Part shown: positions 33,166-42,488 of the stretch, piece by piece
Position numbering within the stretch: position 1 is the stretch's first letter
How the letters are laid out: each line of letters starts with the position of its first letter
NCBI RefSeq assembly: GCF_007096635.1
Contig: NZ_VKAA01000015.1
Coordinates: forward strand, 1 to 64,000
Direction of reading: 5' to 3'
DNA length: 64,000 nucleotides
From: Mycolicibacterium sp. 018/SC-01/001
GTDB taxonomy: Bacteria > Actinomycetota > Actinomycetes > Mycobacteriales > Mycobacteriaceae
The notes under the pieces: generated by a model
What the model was told of the DNA's origin: nothing
Seen by the model: only the letters and a program-made list of their open reading frames with translations
Database searches by the model: none
Program-made: the position numbers and the translations under genes

Positions 33166-33935
33166 ACGCTCACTTTCTGGGATGCATGCTGTGCCGCGGC
33201 GCCGACCAGGCCGGCGAACAGGCGCAGGTCGTCGAGCCGCTCTTCGGGATGCCACTGCACCGCGACCACCCACCGGCCGGGATCGCGTCGCGGGTCGACC
33301 TCGATGGCCTCGATGACGCCGTCGGCGTCGGACGCGCTGACGATCAGGCCGTCGCCGAGCCGGTCGATGGCCTGATGGTGGTAGCACTGCGCATCGGTGC
33401 CGGCGCCGACCAGCGATGCCACACGAGTGCCGGGCACGGTGCTGATCGTCGAGGTGGAGAACACCGCGTTGCCCTGCTGGTGGCGGGGGTGGCCGAGCAC
33501 GTCGGGCAGGTGCTGGTGCAGCGTGCCGCCGAGCGCGACGTTGAGCATCTGCGCGCCGCGGCAGATGCCCAGCACCGGCAGCCCGCGGCGCAGCGCCCCG
33601 CGGAGCAGAGCCAGCTCGAACGCGTCACGGGTGCGGCTGTCCGGAGTCGGCTCGTCCGTCGCCGGGTGCCGGTCGCTGCCGTAGGCCGCCGGGTCGACAT
33701 CACGGCCGCCGGTGATCACGAGCCCGTCCAGCCCGTCGAGGATCCGATCGGCGATCGCGTCGTCGACCGGCTGGGGCGGCAGCAACACCGTGATGCCCCC
33801 CGCGAGCCCGACCCCCTCGAAGTAGATCGCGGGCAGGAAGCTGGCCCGCACGTCCCACACTCCGGTCTGAGCCTGCTGCAGATAGGTGGTCAGCCCGATC
33901 ACCGGGCGCGACACGTCAGAGGCGCTCAAAGCCAC
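33162..33935 (-). CDS. Class I glutamine amidotransferase-like hydrolase (PuuD-like)
   Basis: A 257-residue gamma-glutamyl hydrolase of the peptidase C26 type, positional match of Rv2859c. The nucleophile Cys is in LGICRGAQMLNVALGG, and the His-Glu dyad in VAVQWHPEERLDD. PuuD cleaves gamma-glutamyl-GABA. The start GTG 33935 (VALSASDVSRPVIGL) overlaps the glnA4 end by 20 bp and matches the M. tuberculosis N-terminus as remembered; GTG 33914 is the alternative. Coupling to glnA4 and the ALDH supports a glutamylated-amine pathway. Confidence 0.9.
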   Translation of the reverse strand: MALSASDVSRPVIGLTTYLQQAQTGVWDVRASFLPAIYFEGVGLAGGITVLLPPQPVDDAIADRILDGLDGLVITGGRDVDPAAYGSDRHPATDEPTPDSRTRDAFELALLRGALRRGLPVLGICRGAQMLNVALGGTLHQHLPDVLGHPRHQQGNAVFSTSTISTVPGTRVASLVGAGTDAQCYHHQAIDRLGDGLIVSASDADGVIEAIEVDPRRDPGRWVVAVQWHPEERLDDLRLFAGLVGAAAQHASQKVSV

Positions 33936-35280
33936 GGATCCTCTCCCAGTCGGTGACCGCCGCGTTGAAGGCCTTCAGCTCCACGCGCGCGTAGTTCAGG
34001 TAGTGGTCGACGACATCGTCACCGAACGCCTCGCGGGCGATCGTCGAGTTGTCGAACAGCTCGACGGCCTCGGCCAACGTGGTGGGAAGCCGCTCGGCGT
34101 CACTCTTGTATGCGTTGCCCTCCAACGCATCCGGCAGCTCGAGCTCGTTGTCGATGCCGTAGAGCCCGCCGGCGATCAGCGCCGAGATGGCCAGGTACTG
34201 ATTGACATCCCCACCGGGCGCCCGGTTCTCCATCCGCATGCCCGCGCCGTGGCCCACCACGCGCAGCGCGCAGGTCCGGTTGTCGAAACCCCACGCGATC
34301 GCCGTCGGCGCGAAGCTGCCTTCGGCAAACCGCTTGTAGGAGTTGATGTTCGGCGCATAGCAGAGGCTGAATTCCCGCATCGTGGCAAGCTGGCCGGCGA
34401 TGAAGCTGCGGAACATCGGCGTCATCCCGTCCGCGGCGTCGGGATCGGCGAACACCGCACCACCGTCTTCACCGCGCAGCGAGATGTGGATGTGGCAGCT
34501 GTTGCCCTCCCGCTCGTCGTACTTCGCCATGAACGTCAGGCTCTTGCCGTGCTGGTCGGCGATCTCCTTGGCGCCATTGCGGTAGATCGTGTGGTTGTCG
34601 CAGGTCGTGCGGGCGTGGTCGTAGCGGAAGCCGATCTCCTGCTGTCCGAAGTTGCACTCCCCCTTGACGCCTTCGCAGTACATGCCTGCGCCGTCCATGC
34701 CGAGCCGGATGTCGCGCAGCAGCGGCTCCATTCGGGTCGAGGCGAGCATCGCGTAGTCGATGTTGTAGTCGGTCGCCGGCGTCAGACCCTTGTAGCCGGC
34801 GGCCCATGCGTCGCGGTAGGTGTCCTCGAACACGATGAATTCGAGTTCGGTCGCGGCGTAGGGCACCAGGCCGCGCTCGGCGAGCCGATCGATCTGACGG
34901 TTGAGGATGCTGCGCGGCGCCTGCGTCACCGGCCGGCCGTCGGTCCAGGAGAGGTCCGCCATGACGAGCGCCGTGCCCGGCTGCCACGGAATCAGGCGCA
35001 ATGTCGCGAAGTCGGGCGTCATGACCATGTCGCCGTAACCGGTCTCCCAGCTCGAGATCGCGTAGCCGTCGACGGTGTTGTTGTCGACGTCGACAGCCAG
35101 CAGGTAGTTGCAGCACTCGGCGCCGTGCTCGGCGACGTCGTCGGCGAACAGCCGGGCCGAGATCCGCTTGCCGGTCAACCGGCCCTGCATGTCGCAGAAC
35201 GCGACGATCACGGTGTCGATGTCCCCGGCGTCGACCAGCGCATCCAGATCGGATCGCGACAACATGCCTCGTGTGCTCAT
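33916..35280 (-). CDS. glnA4: Glutamine synthetase-like gamma-glutamylamine ligase
   Basis: A 454-residue type I GS-fold protein matching GlnA4 (Rv2860c by position). Start ATG 35280 with GGAGG upstream. The catalytic signatures are GMYCEGVKGECNFGQQEIGF (metal and glutamate site), the NSCHIHISLRGED strand, the SYKRFAEGSFAPTAIAW ATP motif and RMENRAPGGDVNQYLA. Streptomyces GlnA4 makes gamma-glutamylethanolamide rather than glutamine, and neighbours here (PuuD-like, ALDH, permease) favour amine glutamylation over nitrogen assimilation. First gene of its operon. Confidence 0.9.
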   Translation of the reverse strand: MSTRGMLSRSDLDALVDAGDIDTVIVAFCDMQGRLTGKRISARLFADDVAEHGAECCNYLLAVDVDNNTVDGYAISSWETGYGDMVMTPDFATLRLIPWQPGTALVMADLSWTDGRPVTQAPRSILNRQIDRLAERGLVPYAATELEFIVFEDTYRDAWAAGYKGLTPATDYNIDYAMLASTRMEPLLRDIRLGMDGAGMYCEGVKGECNFGQQEIGFRYDHARTTCDNHTIYRNGAKEIADQHGKSLTFMAKYDEREGNSCHIHISLRGEDGGAVFADPDAADGMTPMFRSFIAGQLATMREFSLCYAPNINSYKRFAEGSFAPTAIAWGFDNRTCALRVVGHGAGMRMENRAPGGDVNQYLAISALIAGGLYGIDNELELPDALEGNAYKSDAERLPTTLAEAVELFDNSTIAREAFGDDVVDHYLNYARVELKAFNAAVTDWERIRGFERL

Positions 35281-35373
35281 CGGTGTCCTCCGCTCGTCGC
35301 GCCCGTGCCCTGCTCGCGCCGGTGCGCCCGAACACATTCGCACAAAACCGCCTCCAAAGGTAGGACAGCAGAC

Positions 35374-35389
35374 CAATAGGGATCTATTG
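35374..35389. promoter_or_regulatory. CAATAG-N4-CTATTG palindrome between glnA4 and permease
   Basis: CAATAG (35374-35379), GGAT, CTATTG (35384-35389), a perfect 6-bp inverted repeat with centre near 35381. It lies in the 171-bp gap between the divergent glnA4 operon and the APC permease, so one regulator could act on both. The FadR-type GntR encoded at the end of the glnA4 operon is the best candidate. Confidence 0.6.
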
Positions 35390-35451
35390 TCCCTTCAAGC
35401 GCCTGCGTTGCCGCCGACGTACACCTGTCCCCCCTCACAGGAGGTCCCCCC

Positions 35452-37023
35452 GTGCCCGAGGGTCACGAACTGCTCGACGACGACGAAAAGCACCTCGCCT
35501 CGCTGGGATACACGCAGGAACTCCACCGCTCGTGGTCGGCGTTCTCCAATTTCGCGATCTCGTTCTCGATCATCTCGATCCTGGCCGGCTGCTTCACCTC
35601 GTTCGGCCTGGGCTGGAACAACGGCGGCCCGGCGGCCATCGCCTGGGGCTGGCCGATCATCTCGGTCTTCATCCTGATCATCGGACTGTGCATGTCGGAG
35701 CTGGTCTCGGCGTTCCCCACCTCGGGCGGGATCTACTGGTGGGCCGCCAAACTCGGCGGACCCAAGGCCGGCTTCTACACCGGCTGGCTCAACCTCGTCG
35801 GCCTGATCGCCATCCTGGCGTCCGTCGCCTACGGCAGCGCCACGTTCCTGGACCTGACGCTCGGCACGTTCAGCGAGAGCTGGCTCGCCGGCTACAGCCT
35901 CACCCGGACGTTCGTGATGTTCATCGTGATCCTGGTCGTCGTCGCGCTGATCAACATCTTCTCCTCGCATCTGCTCGCGGTCATCAACAACATCTCGGTG
36001 TGGTGGCACGTCATCGGCGCCATCGCCGTCGTCGCGATCCTCTGGGCCATCCCCGAACAGCACGCCAGCTTCTCGACCGTGTTCGCCACGACGGTCAACA
36101 ACACCGGCTGGTTCGGCGGCTCGACCTCCGGCGCCGGATTCCTGCTCTTCGTGCTGCCGATGTCGGCGATCCTGACGCAGTACACGATCACCGGGTACGA
36201 CGCGTCCGCGCACCTGTCCGAGGAGACCAAGAGTGCTGCCGACGGTGCGGCCAAGGGTATTTGGCGATCGATCTTCTACTCCGCGATCGGCGGCTGGATC
36301 CTGCTGCTGACGTTCCTGTTCGCGGTCCAGGACGTCGACGGCGTGACCGCCGGCGGCGGGGCCGTGGCGACGATCTTCAGCCAGGCCATGGACTCCAAGT
36401 GGGTGGCGATCGTGCTGCTGATCTCCACGGCCGGGCAGCTGTTCTGCACCACCGCCTGCCAGACCAGCGCGTCGCGCATGCTCTTCGCCTTCAGCCGCGA
36501 CCGGGCGGTGCCGGGTCATCAGCTGTGGTCCAAGGTCAACGGCAATCGGGTACCGGCGAACGCGGTGATGCTCACCGCGACCATCGCGGCGATCATCACG
36601 CTGCCGGCGCTGGTCGAGGTCGACATCAACGGCGCCCCGGTTCCGGTCGCGTTCTTCGCCGTCGTCTCGATCGGCGTCGTCGGCCTCTACCTCTGCTTCG
36701 CCGTGCCGATCTACTACCGCTGGAAGGCCGGGGATTCATTTCCGCTGGGCAAGTGGAACCTGCGCGGACACCACAAATGGATGGCGCCGGTGGCGATCCT
36801 CGAGATCGTCATCACCTCGATCATCGCCATGTTCCCCACCTCGATCAGCGGTGCGCCGTGGGACCCGAGCTTCGAATGGAAGTTCGTCAACTACACCCCG
36901 CTGCTCGTCGGCGGCGTGCTCATCCTGCTCTACATCTACTGGCACGTCTCGGTGAAGAAGTGGTTCACCGGGCCGATCAAGCAGATCGACGAGACCGGCG
37001 GCCAACTCGAGGGCGTCTCCTGA
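35452..37023 (+). CDS. APC-family amino acid/amine permease
   Basis: A 523-residue cytoplasmic-membrane permease with 12 predicted helices. Start GTG 35452 with AGGAGG six bases upstream. APC text includes SFAISFSII-like helix 1 text (FSNFAISFSIISI), FGLGWNNGGPAAIAWGW, MSELVSAFPTSGGIYWWAAKLGGPK and GYDASAHLSEETKSAADGAAKGI, the conserved loop of the amino-acid/choline transporter (ACT) subgroup. Divergent from glnA4, so it probably imports the amine or gamma-glutamyl compound handled by that operon. Confidence 0.9.
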   Translation: MPEGHELLDDDEKHLASLGYTQELHRSWSAFSNFAISFSIISILAGCFTSFGLGWNNGGPAAIAWGWPIISVFILIIGLCMSELVSAFPTSGGIYWWAAKLGGPKAGFYTGWLNLVGLIAILASVAYGSATFLDLTLGTFSESWLAGYSLTRTFVMFIVILVVVALINIFSSHLLAVINNISVWWHVIGAIAVVAILWAIPEQHASFSTVFATTVNNTGWFGGSTSGAGFLLFVLPMSAILTQYTITGYDASAHLSEETKSAADGAAKGIWRSIFYSAIGGWILLLTFLFAVQDVDGVTAGGGAVATIFSQAMDSKWVAIVLLISTAGQLFCTTACQTSASRMLFAFSRDRAVPGHQLWSKVNGNRVPANAVMLTATIAAIITLPALVEVDINGAPVPVAFFAVVSIGVVGLYLCFAVPIYYRWKAGDSFPLGKWNLRGHHKWMAPVAILEIVITSIIAMFPTSISGAPWDPSFEWKFVNYTPLLVGGVLILLYIYWHVSVKKWFTGPIKQIDETGGQLEGVS

Positions 37024-37070
37024 CCCGCGACAGGTTGTGACACGGATCTCGATCTTGATCCGCGAAACAC

Positions 37071-37095
37071 GTTTGGCCTTTTGACCCTGGGGTAA
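37071..37095 (+). promoter_or_regulatory. SigF-type promoter before the osmolyte genes
   Basis: GTTT at 37071-37074, 15 bases, GGGTAA at 37090-37095. This matches the mycobacterial SigF consensus GTTT-N15-17-GGGTA(T/A). It lies 75 bp upstream of the amidotransferase start at 37171, in the 147-bp gap after the permease. SigF is a general-stress factor, fitting an osmoprotectant operon. Confidence 0.6.
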
Positions 37096-37170
37096 ACCTC
37101 GTCAGCGCTGCGCGTCGTCGCGCGGCTGCAGCCAGATCGAGGAACGCCGACACGGAGTAGGGTCGAACAC

Positions 37171-38976
37171 GTGTGTGGAGCCACCGGCGAGGTACGCCTC
37201 GACGGAACCAGCCCAGATGTCCGCGCCGTCACCGCGATGGCCGAAGTCATGGTCCCGCGCGGCCCCGACGGCGCCGGCGTCTGGGCCCAGGGCCGCGTGG
37301 CGCTCGGCCACCGGCGGTTGAAGATCATCGACCTCACCGAAGCCGGCGCCCAACCGATGGTCGACGCCGAGCTCGGCCTGTCGATCGCCTGGAACGGCTG
37401 CATCTACAACTACGAGGACCTGCGCGACGAGCTGGCCGGCCACGGCTACCGGTTCTTCTCCCACAGTGACACCGAGGTGCTGATCAAGGCCTACCACCAC
37501 TGGGGTGACCGGTTCGTCGACCGGCTCAAGGGCATGTTCGCGTTCGCGATCACCGAACGTGACAGCGGGCGGGTACTGCTGGGCCGTGACCGGCTCGGCA
37601 TCAAGCCGCTGTACCTGTCCGAGACGCCCGACCGGATCCGCTTCGCATCGTCGCTGCCCGCCCTGCTGGCCGGGGGTGATGTCGACACACGCATCGACCC
37701 GATCGCCCTGCACCACTACATGACCTTCCACTCGGTCGTGCCCTCACCCCGCACGATCCTGCGGGGCGTGACCAAACTCCCGCCGGCCTCACTGATGGCG
37801 ATCGAACCCGACGGCACCCGGACCACGACGACGTACTGGGAACCGGATTTCACGCGTCGTGCCGACCGTGCCGACTGGTCCGACAAGGACTGGGAGGACG
37901 CGGTACTGGAATCGTTGCGGACCGCCGTCAAGCGCCGGCTGGTCGCCGACGTGCCCGTCGGCTGCCTGCTCTCCGGCGGCGTGGACTCGAGCCTGATCGT
38001 CGGGCTGCTCGCCGAAGCCGGTCAGCACGGCCTGGCGACGTTCTCGATCGGTTTCGAGTCGGTCAACGGGGTGGCCGGCGACGAGTTCAAGTACTCCGAC
38101 ATCATCGCCGAGCGCTTCGGTACCGACCATCACAAGATCCGCATCGACACCGCGCGCATGCTGCCCGCCCTCGACGGGGCGATCGGCGCGATGAGTGAAC
38201 CGATGGTCAGCCACGACTGCGTGGCGTTCTACCTGCTCAGCCAGGAAGTGTCCAAGCACGTCAAGGTCGTGCAGTCCGGTCAGGGCGCCGACGAGGTGTT
38301 CGCCGGGTATCACTGGTATCCCCCGATGGGTGAATCGGCTGCCGCGTCGCTGGAGGGCTCGGTTGCGAGCTACCGCGGCGCGTTCTTCGATCGTGACCGC
38401 GCGGGTTACAGCGGCCTGGTGTCAGCGGCCTACCTCGCCGACGACGATCCGAGCGAGCTGTTCGTCACCGAACACTTCGCGCGGGCCGGCGCCGACGGCG
38501 GCGTGGATCGCGCGTTGCGCCTGGACACCACCGTGATGCTGGTGGACGATCCGGTCAAGCGCGTGGACAACATGACGATGGCCTGGGGATTGGAAGGGCG
38601 CGTGCCGTTCCTCGATCACGACCTCGTCGAACTCGCCGCCACCTGCCCCCCGCACCTCAAGACCGCGCACGAGGGTAAAGGTGTGCTCAAACAGGCTGCG
38701 CGGCAGGTGATCCCGTCTGACGTCATCGACCGCCCCAAGGGCTACTTCCCGGTGCCCGCACTGACCCACCTCGAAGGCCCCTACCTCGATCTCGTCCGTG
38801 ACGCGCTGTACGCACCGGAGGCCAAGGGGCGCGGGCTGTTCCGGCCCGAAGCGGTCGAGCGCCTGCTGGCCGATCCCAACGGCAGACTCACCCCGCTGCG
38901 CGGCAACGAGCTGTGGCAGATCGCGCTGCTGGAACTGTGGCTGCAGAAGCACGGCATCACCGGGCCGGCGGCATGA
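37171..38976 (+). CDS. N-acetylglutaminylglutamine amidotransferase (asparagine synthase family)
   Basis: Converts N-acetylglutaminylglutamine to its amide, the osmolyte NAGGN, using glutamine as nitrogen donor. 601 residues from GTG 37171. The glutaminase nucleophile is Cys2 (after Met removal), followed by RGPDGAGVW and LGHRRLKIIDL. The synthetase domain (about 235-590) has the pyrophosphatase P-loop LLSGGVDSSLI and the QGADEVFAGY loop. Family assignment to the NAGGN enzyme rests on the coupled ligase gene downstream (ATGA overlap); on its own it would be called asparagine synthase. Confidence 0.88.
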   Translation: MCGATGEVRLDGTSPDVRAVTAMAEVMVPRGPDGAGVWAQGRVALGHRRLKIIDLTEAGAQPMVDAELGLSIAWNGCIYNYEDLRDELAGHGYRFFSHSDTEVLIKAYHHWGDRFVDRLKGMFAFAITERDSGRVLLGRDRLGIKPLYLSETPDRIRFASSLPALLAGGDVDTRIDPIALHHYMTFHSVVPSPRTILRGVTKLPPASLMAIEPDGTRTTTTYWEPDFTRRADRADWSDKDWEDAVLESLRTAVKRRLVADVPVGCLLSGGVDSSLIVGLLAEAGQHGLATFSIGFESVNGVAGDEFKYSDIIAERFGTDHHKIRIDTARMLPALDGAIGAMSEPMVSHDCVAFYLLSQEVSKHVKVVQSGQGADEVFAGYHWYPPMGESAAASLEGSVASYRGAFFDRDRAGYSGLVSAAYLADDDPSELFVTEHFARAGADGGVDRALRLDTTVMLVDDPVKRVDNMTMAWGLEGRVPFLDHDLVELAATCPPHLKTAHEGKGVLKQAARQVIPSDVIDRPKGYFPVPALTHLEGPYLDLVRDALYAPEAKGRGLFRPEAVERLLADPNGRLTPLRGNELWQIALLELWLQKHGITGPAA

Positions 38977-40748
38977 GCGTCGACAAGGCGGACACCTCCG
39001 GAGAGCACTCCGAGGCGATCACGCTCGCCCTGCACGAAGCGGCACCGCCCGACATGGTCGACATGATGGCCGACGACGTCGTCCTCGAATTAGGCTGGGG
39101 AAGACTGCTTTTCGGACAGACGTTCAGCGACCCCGCGAAGCTCGCCGATGTGTTGCGGGCCGAGGCGCACGGCCGCCGCGACATCTGCATCTACGCCCGC
39201 GAACCCCACGTGCTGGTGTCCAAGGCCCCCGCCGAACTGTTCATCGATCCCAGCCACACCTACAGGCTGCGGTTCGCCGAGACCGAGGCGCACAACCCGG
39301 CGCCCACCGGCTTCCGCGTGCGGACGCTGCAGAGCCGCGACGACGCCGACGCGATGAACCGGGTCTACGTGCGGTGCGGCATGGTGCCGGCACCCACCGA
39401 CGTGCTGTGGTCGAACCATCTGGACCAGAAATCGGTGGACTACCTGGTCGCGGTCAGCGACGAGGACGGCGCGGTGATCGGCACGGTCACCGGAGTGGAC
39501 CACGCCACGCTGTTCGCCGACCCGGAGGGCGGCTCCAGTCTGTGGACGTTGGCCGTCGACCCGTCGGCCACCCTGCCGGGCGTGGGCGCCTCACTGACCC
39601 GCGCGCTGGCCTCGCTGTACCGCGACCGGGGCCGCGCCTACATGGACCTCTCGGTCACCCATGACAACACGGCCGCGATCGCGCTCTACGAGAAGCTCGG
39701 CTTCACCCGGGTGCCCGTGATGGCCGTCAAGCGCAAGAACGCGATCAACGAGCCGCTGTTCACCCATCCGCCCGAAACGGTCGACGACCTCAACCCCTAT
39801 GCGCGCATCCTCGCTGATGAGGCGTTGCGCCGCGGGATCTGGGTGGAGGTGCTCGACGCCGAGGCCGGTGAGATGCGGCTCTCTCATGGAGGGCGCAGCG
39901 TCGTCACCCGAGAATCGTTGTCGGAGTACACCTCCGCGGTGGCGATGAGCCGTTGCGACGACAAACGGCTGACCCGCCGGATCGTCTCCGAGGCGGGAAT
40001 CGTGGTGCCGAAGGGCCGTCTGGCGACATTCGACGATGCCGACCACGAGTTCCTCGCCGAGGTCGGCGACGTGGTGGTGAAGCCGACGCGCGGCGAGCAG
40101 GGCAAGGGCATCACGGTGGGCGTCAACGGTGACGAGGAACTGGACGCGGCGCTGGCCCGGGCCCGCGAGCAGCACCCCGAGGTACTGATCGAGCAGCGCG
40201 CCGAGGGCGACGATCTACGCCTGGTGGTGATCGACAAGAAGGTCGTCGCCGCGGCGCTGCGATTGCCCGCTGAGGTGACGGGCACCGGAAAGCACACCAT
40301 CCGTGAGCTCATCGAGACGCAGAGCCGCAGGCGCGCAGCCGCGACCGGCGGCGAGTCGACGATCCCGATGGACATCGTCACCGAGACGACGGTCCGGGAA
40401 TCGGGCTATTCGTTCGACGACGTGCTCGACGAAGGGACACGGCTGCGCGTGCGGCGCACCGCGAACCTGCACCAGGGCGGCACCATCCACGACGTCACCG
40501 CGACCGTGCACCCCGAACTGTGCCGGGTGGCCGTCGCCGCGGCCGAGGCGATCGGCATCCCCGTCACCGGCATCGATCTGCTCGTCCCCGACGTGACCCA
40601 GCCCGACTACGTGTTCATCGAGGCCAACGAGCGTCCCGGGTTGGCCAACCACGAGCCGCAGCCCACCGCACAGGCGTTCATCGACTTCCTGTTCCCGAAT
40701 CAGCCGGGGCTGCCGCAGGCCTGGACGCCCGACGAGGCAGAGCGCTAG
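38973..40748 (+). CDS. ngg: N-acetylglutaminylglutamine synthetase (GNAT + ATP-grasp)
   Basis: A 591-residue fusion that acetylates and ligates glutamine to make N-acetylglutaminylglutamine. The N-terminal part (about 105-270) is a GNAT domain with LWTLAVDPSATLPGVGASLTRAL and NTAAIALYEKLGFTRV. The C-terminal half (about 320-590) is an ATP-grasp ligase with VVVKPTRGEQGKGITVGV, LLVPD..... YVFIEANERPGLANHEPQP. Start ATG 38973 overlaps the amidotransferase stop. This two-gene pair is the known NAGGN biosynthesis unit. It converges on the IlvD-like gene with no spacer. Confidence 0.88.
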   Translation: MSVDKADTSGEHSEAITLALHEAAPPDMVDMMADDVVLELGWGRLLFGQTFSDPAKLADVLRAEAHGRRDICIYAREPHVLVSKAPAELFIDPSHTYRLRFAETEAHNPAPTGFRVRTLQSRDDADAMNRVYVRCGMVPAPTDVLWSNHLDQKSVDYLVAVSDEDGAVIGTVTGVDHATLFADPEGGSSLWTLAVDPSATLPGVGASLTRALASLYRDRGRAYMDLSVTHDNTAAIALYEKLGFTRVPVMAVKRKNAINEPLFTHPPETVDDLNPYARILADEALRRGIWVEVLDAEAGEMRLSHGGRSVVTRESLSEYTSAVAMSRCDDKRLTRRIVSEAGIVVPKGRLATFDDADHEFLAEVGDVVVKPTRGEQGKGITVGVNGDEELDAALARAREQHPEVLIEQRAEGDDLRLVVIDKKVVAAALRLPAEVTGTGKHTIRELIETQSRRRAAATGGESTIPMDIVTETTVRESGYSFDDVLDEGTRLRVRRTANLHQGGTIHDVTATVHPELCRVAVAAAEAIGIPVTGIDLLVPDVTQPDYVFIEANERPGLANHEPQPTAQAFIDFLFPNQPGLPQAWTPDEAER

Positions 40749-42488
40749 TCACCAGCCGCCCACCCAGCCGTCGAAGACGGCGTCCGGCTCGCGCTCGGGA
40801 TCTTCGGATCGGCCGACCAGGAAGTCGAAATCACAGCCCCGATCGGCCTGCAGTACCCGATCGACGTACATCGCCGCGTATCCGCGGCGGTGCCGCACCG
40901 GAGGTGTCGGGTCCAGTGCCGCGCGACGTTCGGCCAATTCGGCGTCTGTCACCTCGACGTTCAACAGGCCCGCATGAGCGTCGAGGGAGATGAGATCGCC
41001 GTCGCGCACCAGCCCCAGCGGACCGCCTGCCGCCGACTCCGGGCTGATGTGGAGCACGCAGGTGCCGTACGCGGTCCCGCTCATCCGCGCATCGGAGATC
41101 CGCACCATGTCGGTGACGCCCTGGCGCAGCAGCTTGCTCGGGATCGGTAGCTGACCCCACTCGGGCATGCCCGGCGCTCCGCGTGGGCCGGCGCTGCGCA
41201 GCACCAGCACCGAGTCGGCGGTGACGTCGAGGTCGGGATCGTCGAAGCGGGCCAACAGGTCCCGCATGTTCTCGAACACCACCGCCGGGCCGCGGTGGAC
41301 CAGCAGATCCGGGCTCGCGGCAGCACATTTGATGACCGCGCCGTTCGGGGCGAGGTTGCCGCGCACCACGGCGAGGCCCTGGGGAGGCTGGAAGGGCCGG
41401 TCCAGCGAGGTGATCACCGCTGTGCCGGTGACCGGCTGTGCGGGCAGGTTGTCGGCGACGGTCTTGCCCGTGACGGTCAGCGCATCGGTGTGCAGCAACG
41501 ACTCCAGTGACTTCATCACCGCGGGGATGCCGCCTGCGTGGAAGACCTGTTCCACGAGGTGTTCGCCCGCCGGTCGCACGTTCACCAGCAGCGGTGTGCG
41601 CGCGGATAATTCATGAAACCGGTCGAGGGTCAGCGGCACTCCGGCACGCCCGGCGATCGCGAGCAGATGCACGATCGCGTTGGTCGAGCCACCGACCGCC
41701 AGCATCAGCGTGATGGCGTTGTCGAAAGCGTCCGGAGTGAGGACGTCCGACGGGCGTACGCTCTCGGTGGCCAGGCCGACCGCGCGGGCGCCCACCTCCT
41801 CGGCGACCTGCATGCGGCGTGAGTCCATCGCCGGCACCGCCGCCCCGCCGGGCAGGGTCATGCCGAGCCCTTCGACGATGGTGGCCATCGTCGATGCCGT
41901 GCCCATCTCCGGGCAGTGGCCTCGTGACGGACCGGCGGCCGCCTCCAACCGCTCGTAGTCGGTCAACGACATCCGGCCGGCCCGGACGTCGTCGATGTAC
42001 TCCCACAGATCGGTCCCCACGCCGAGCTGCCTGCCCTCGAACACCGCAGGCGCGGCAGGCCCACCGGTCAGCACAATGGCGGGCACGTCCGCACTCGCCG
42101 CGCCCATCAGCTGCGCGGGCACCGTCTTGTCACACCCGCCCAGCAACACCACCGCGTCGAAGGGATACGCGCGGATCGACTCCTCGACGTCCATCGCCAT
42201 CAGGTTCCGGAACAGCATGGTGGTGGGCTTCATCAACTGTTCGCCGAGTGACATCGTCGGGAACTCGAGAGGAAAGCCGCCCGCGGCCAGCACTCCACGC
42301 CGCACCGAATCGGCCAGACCGCGAAAGTGCATGTTGCAGTTGACGACCTCGGACCACGAGTTGCAGATCCCGACGATCGGCCTGCCTTCGAAGGCCATCC
42401 GGGAGAACCCCGATGCCCGCATGGCGGATCGGTGGACGAAGCCCGGGACGTTCTGGCCGGCGAACCATTTGGCGCTGCGCAGGGTCAT
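40749..42488 (-). CDS. IlvD/Edd-family dehydratase (sugar-acid or dihydroxyacid type)
   Basis: A 579-residue iron-sulfur dehydratase. The cluster cysteines appear in VGICNSWSEVVNC (near residue 40), LLGGCDKTVPAQLMGA (near 116) and GHCPEMGTASTMATIVEGLGMTLPG. The catalytic region DMVRISDARMSGTAYGTCVLHISPE is intact. This subgroup includes L-arabinonate and other aldonate dehydratases as well as dihydroxyacid dehydratase; biosynthetic ilvD is less likely given the neighbours. Start ATG 42488 overlaps the FAD-enzyme stop (ATGA). Last gene of a four-gene oxidative operon. Confidence 0.85.
   Translation of the reverse strand: MTLRSAKWFAGQNVPGFVHRSAMRASGFSRMAFEGRPIVGICNSWSEVVNCNMHFRGLADSVRRGVLAAGGFPLEFPTMSLGEQLMKPTTMLFRNLMAMDVEESIRAYPFDAVVLLGGCDKTVPAQLMGAASADVPAIVLTGGPAAPAVFEGRQLGVGTDLWEYIDDVRAGRMSLTDYERLEAAAGPSRGHCPEMGTASTMATIVEGLGMTLPGGAAVPAMDSRRMQVAEEVGARAVGLATESVRPSDVLTPDAFDNAITLMLAVGGSTNAIVHLLAIAGRAGVPLTLDRFHELSARTPLLVNVRPAGEHLVEQVFHAGGIPAVMKSLESLLHTDALTVTGKTVADNLPAQPVTGTAVITSLDRPFQPPQGLAVVRGNLAPNGAVIKCAAASPDLLVHRGPAVVFENMRDLLARFDDPDLDVTADSVLVLRSAGPRGAPGMPEWGQLPIPSKLLRQGVTDMVRISDARMSGTAYGTCVLHISPESAAGGPLGLVRDGDLISLDAHAGLLNVEVTDAELAERRAALDPTPPVRHRRGYAAMYVDRVLQADRGCDFDFLVGRSEDPEREPDAVFDGWVGGW

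Noticed and set aside
40749..42488. Biosynthetic dihydroxyacid dehydratase ilvD
   Set aside because: No branched-chain amino acid genes nearby and the operon partners are oxidative; the family has many sugar-acid dehydratases.
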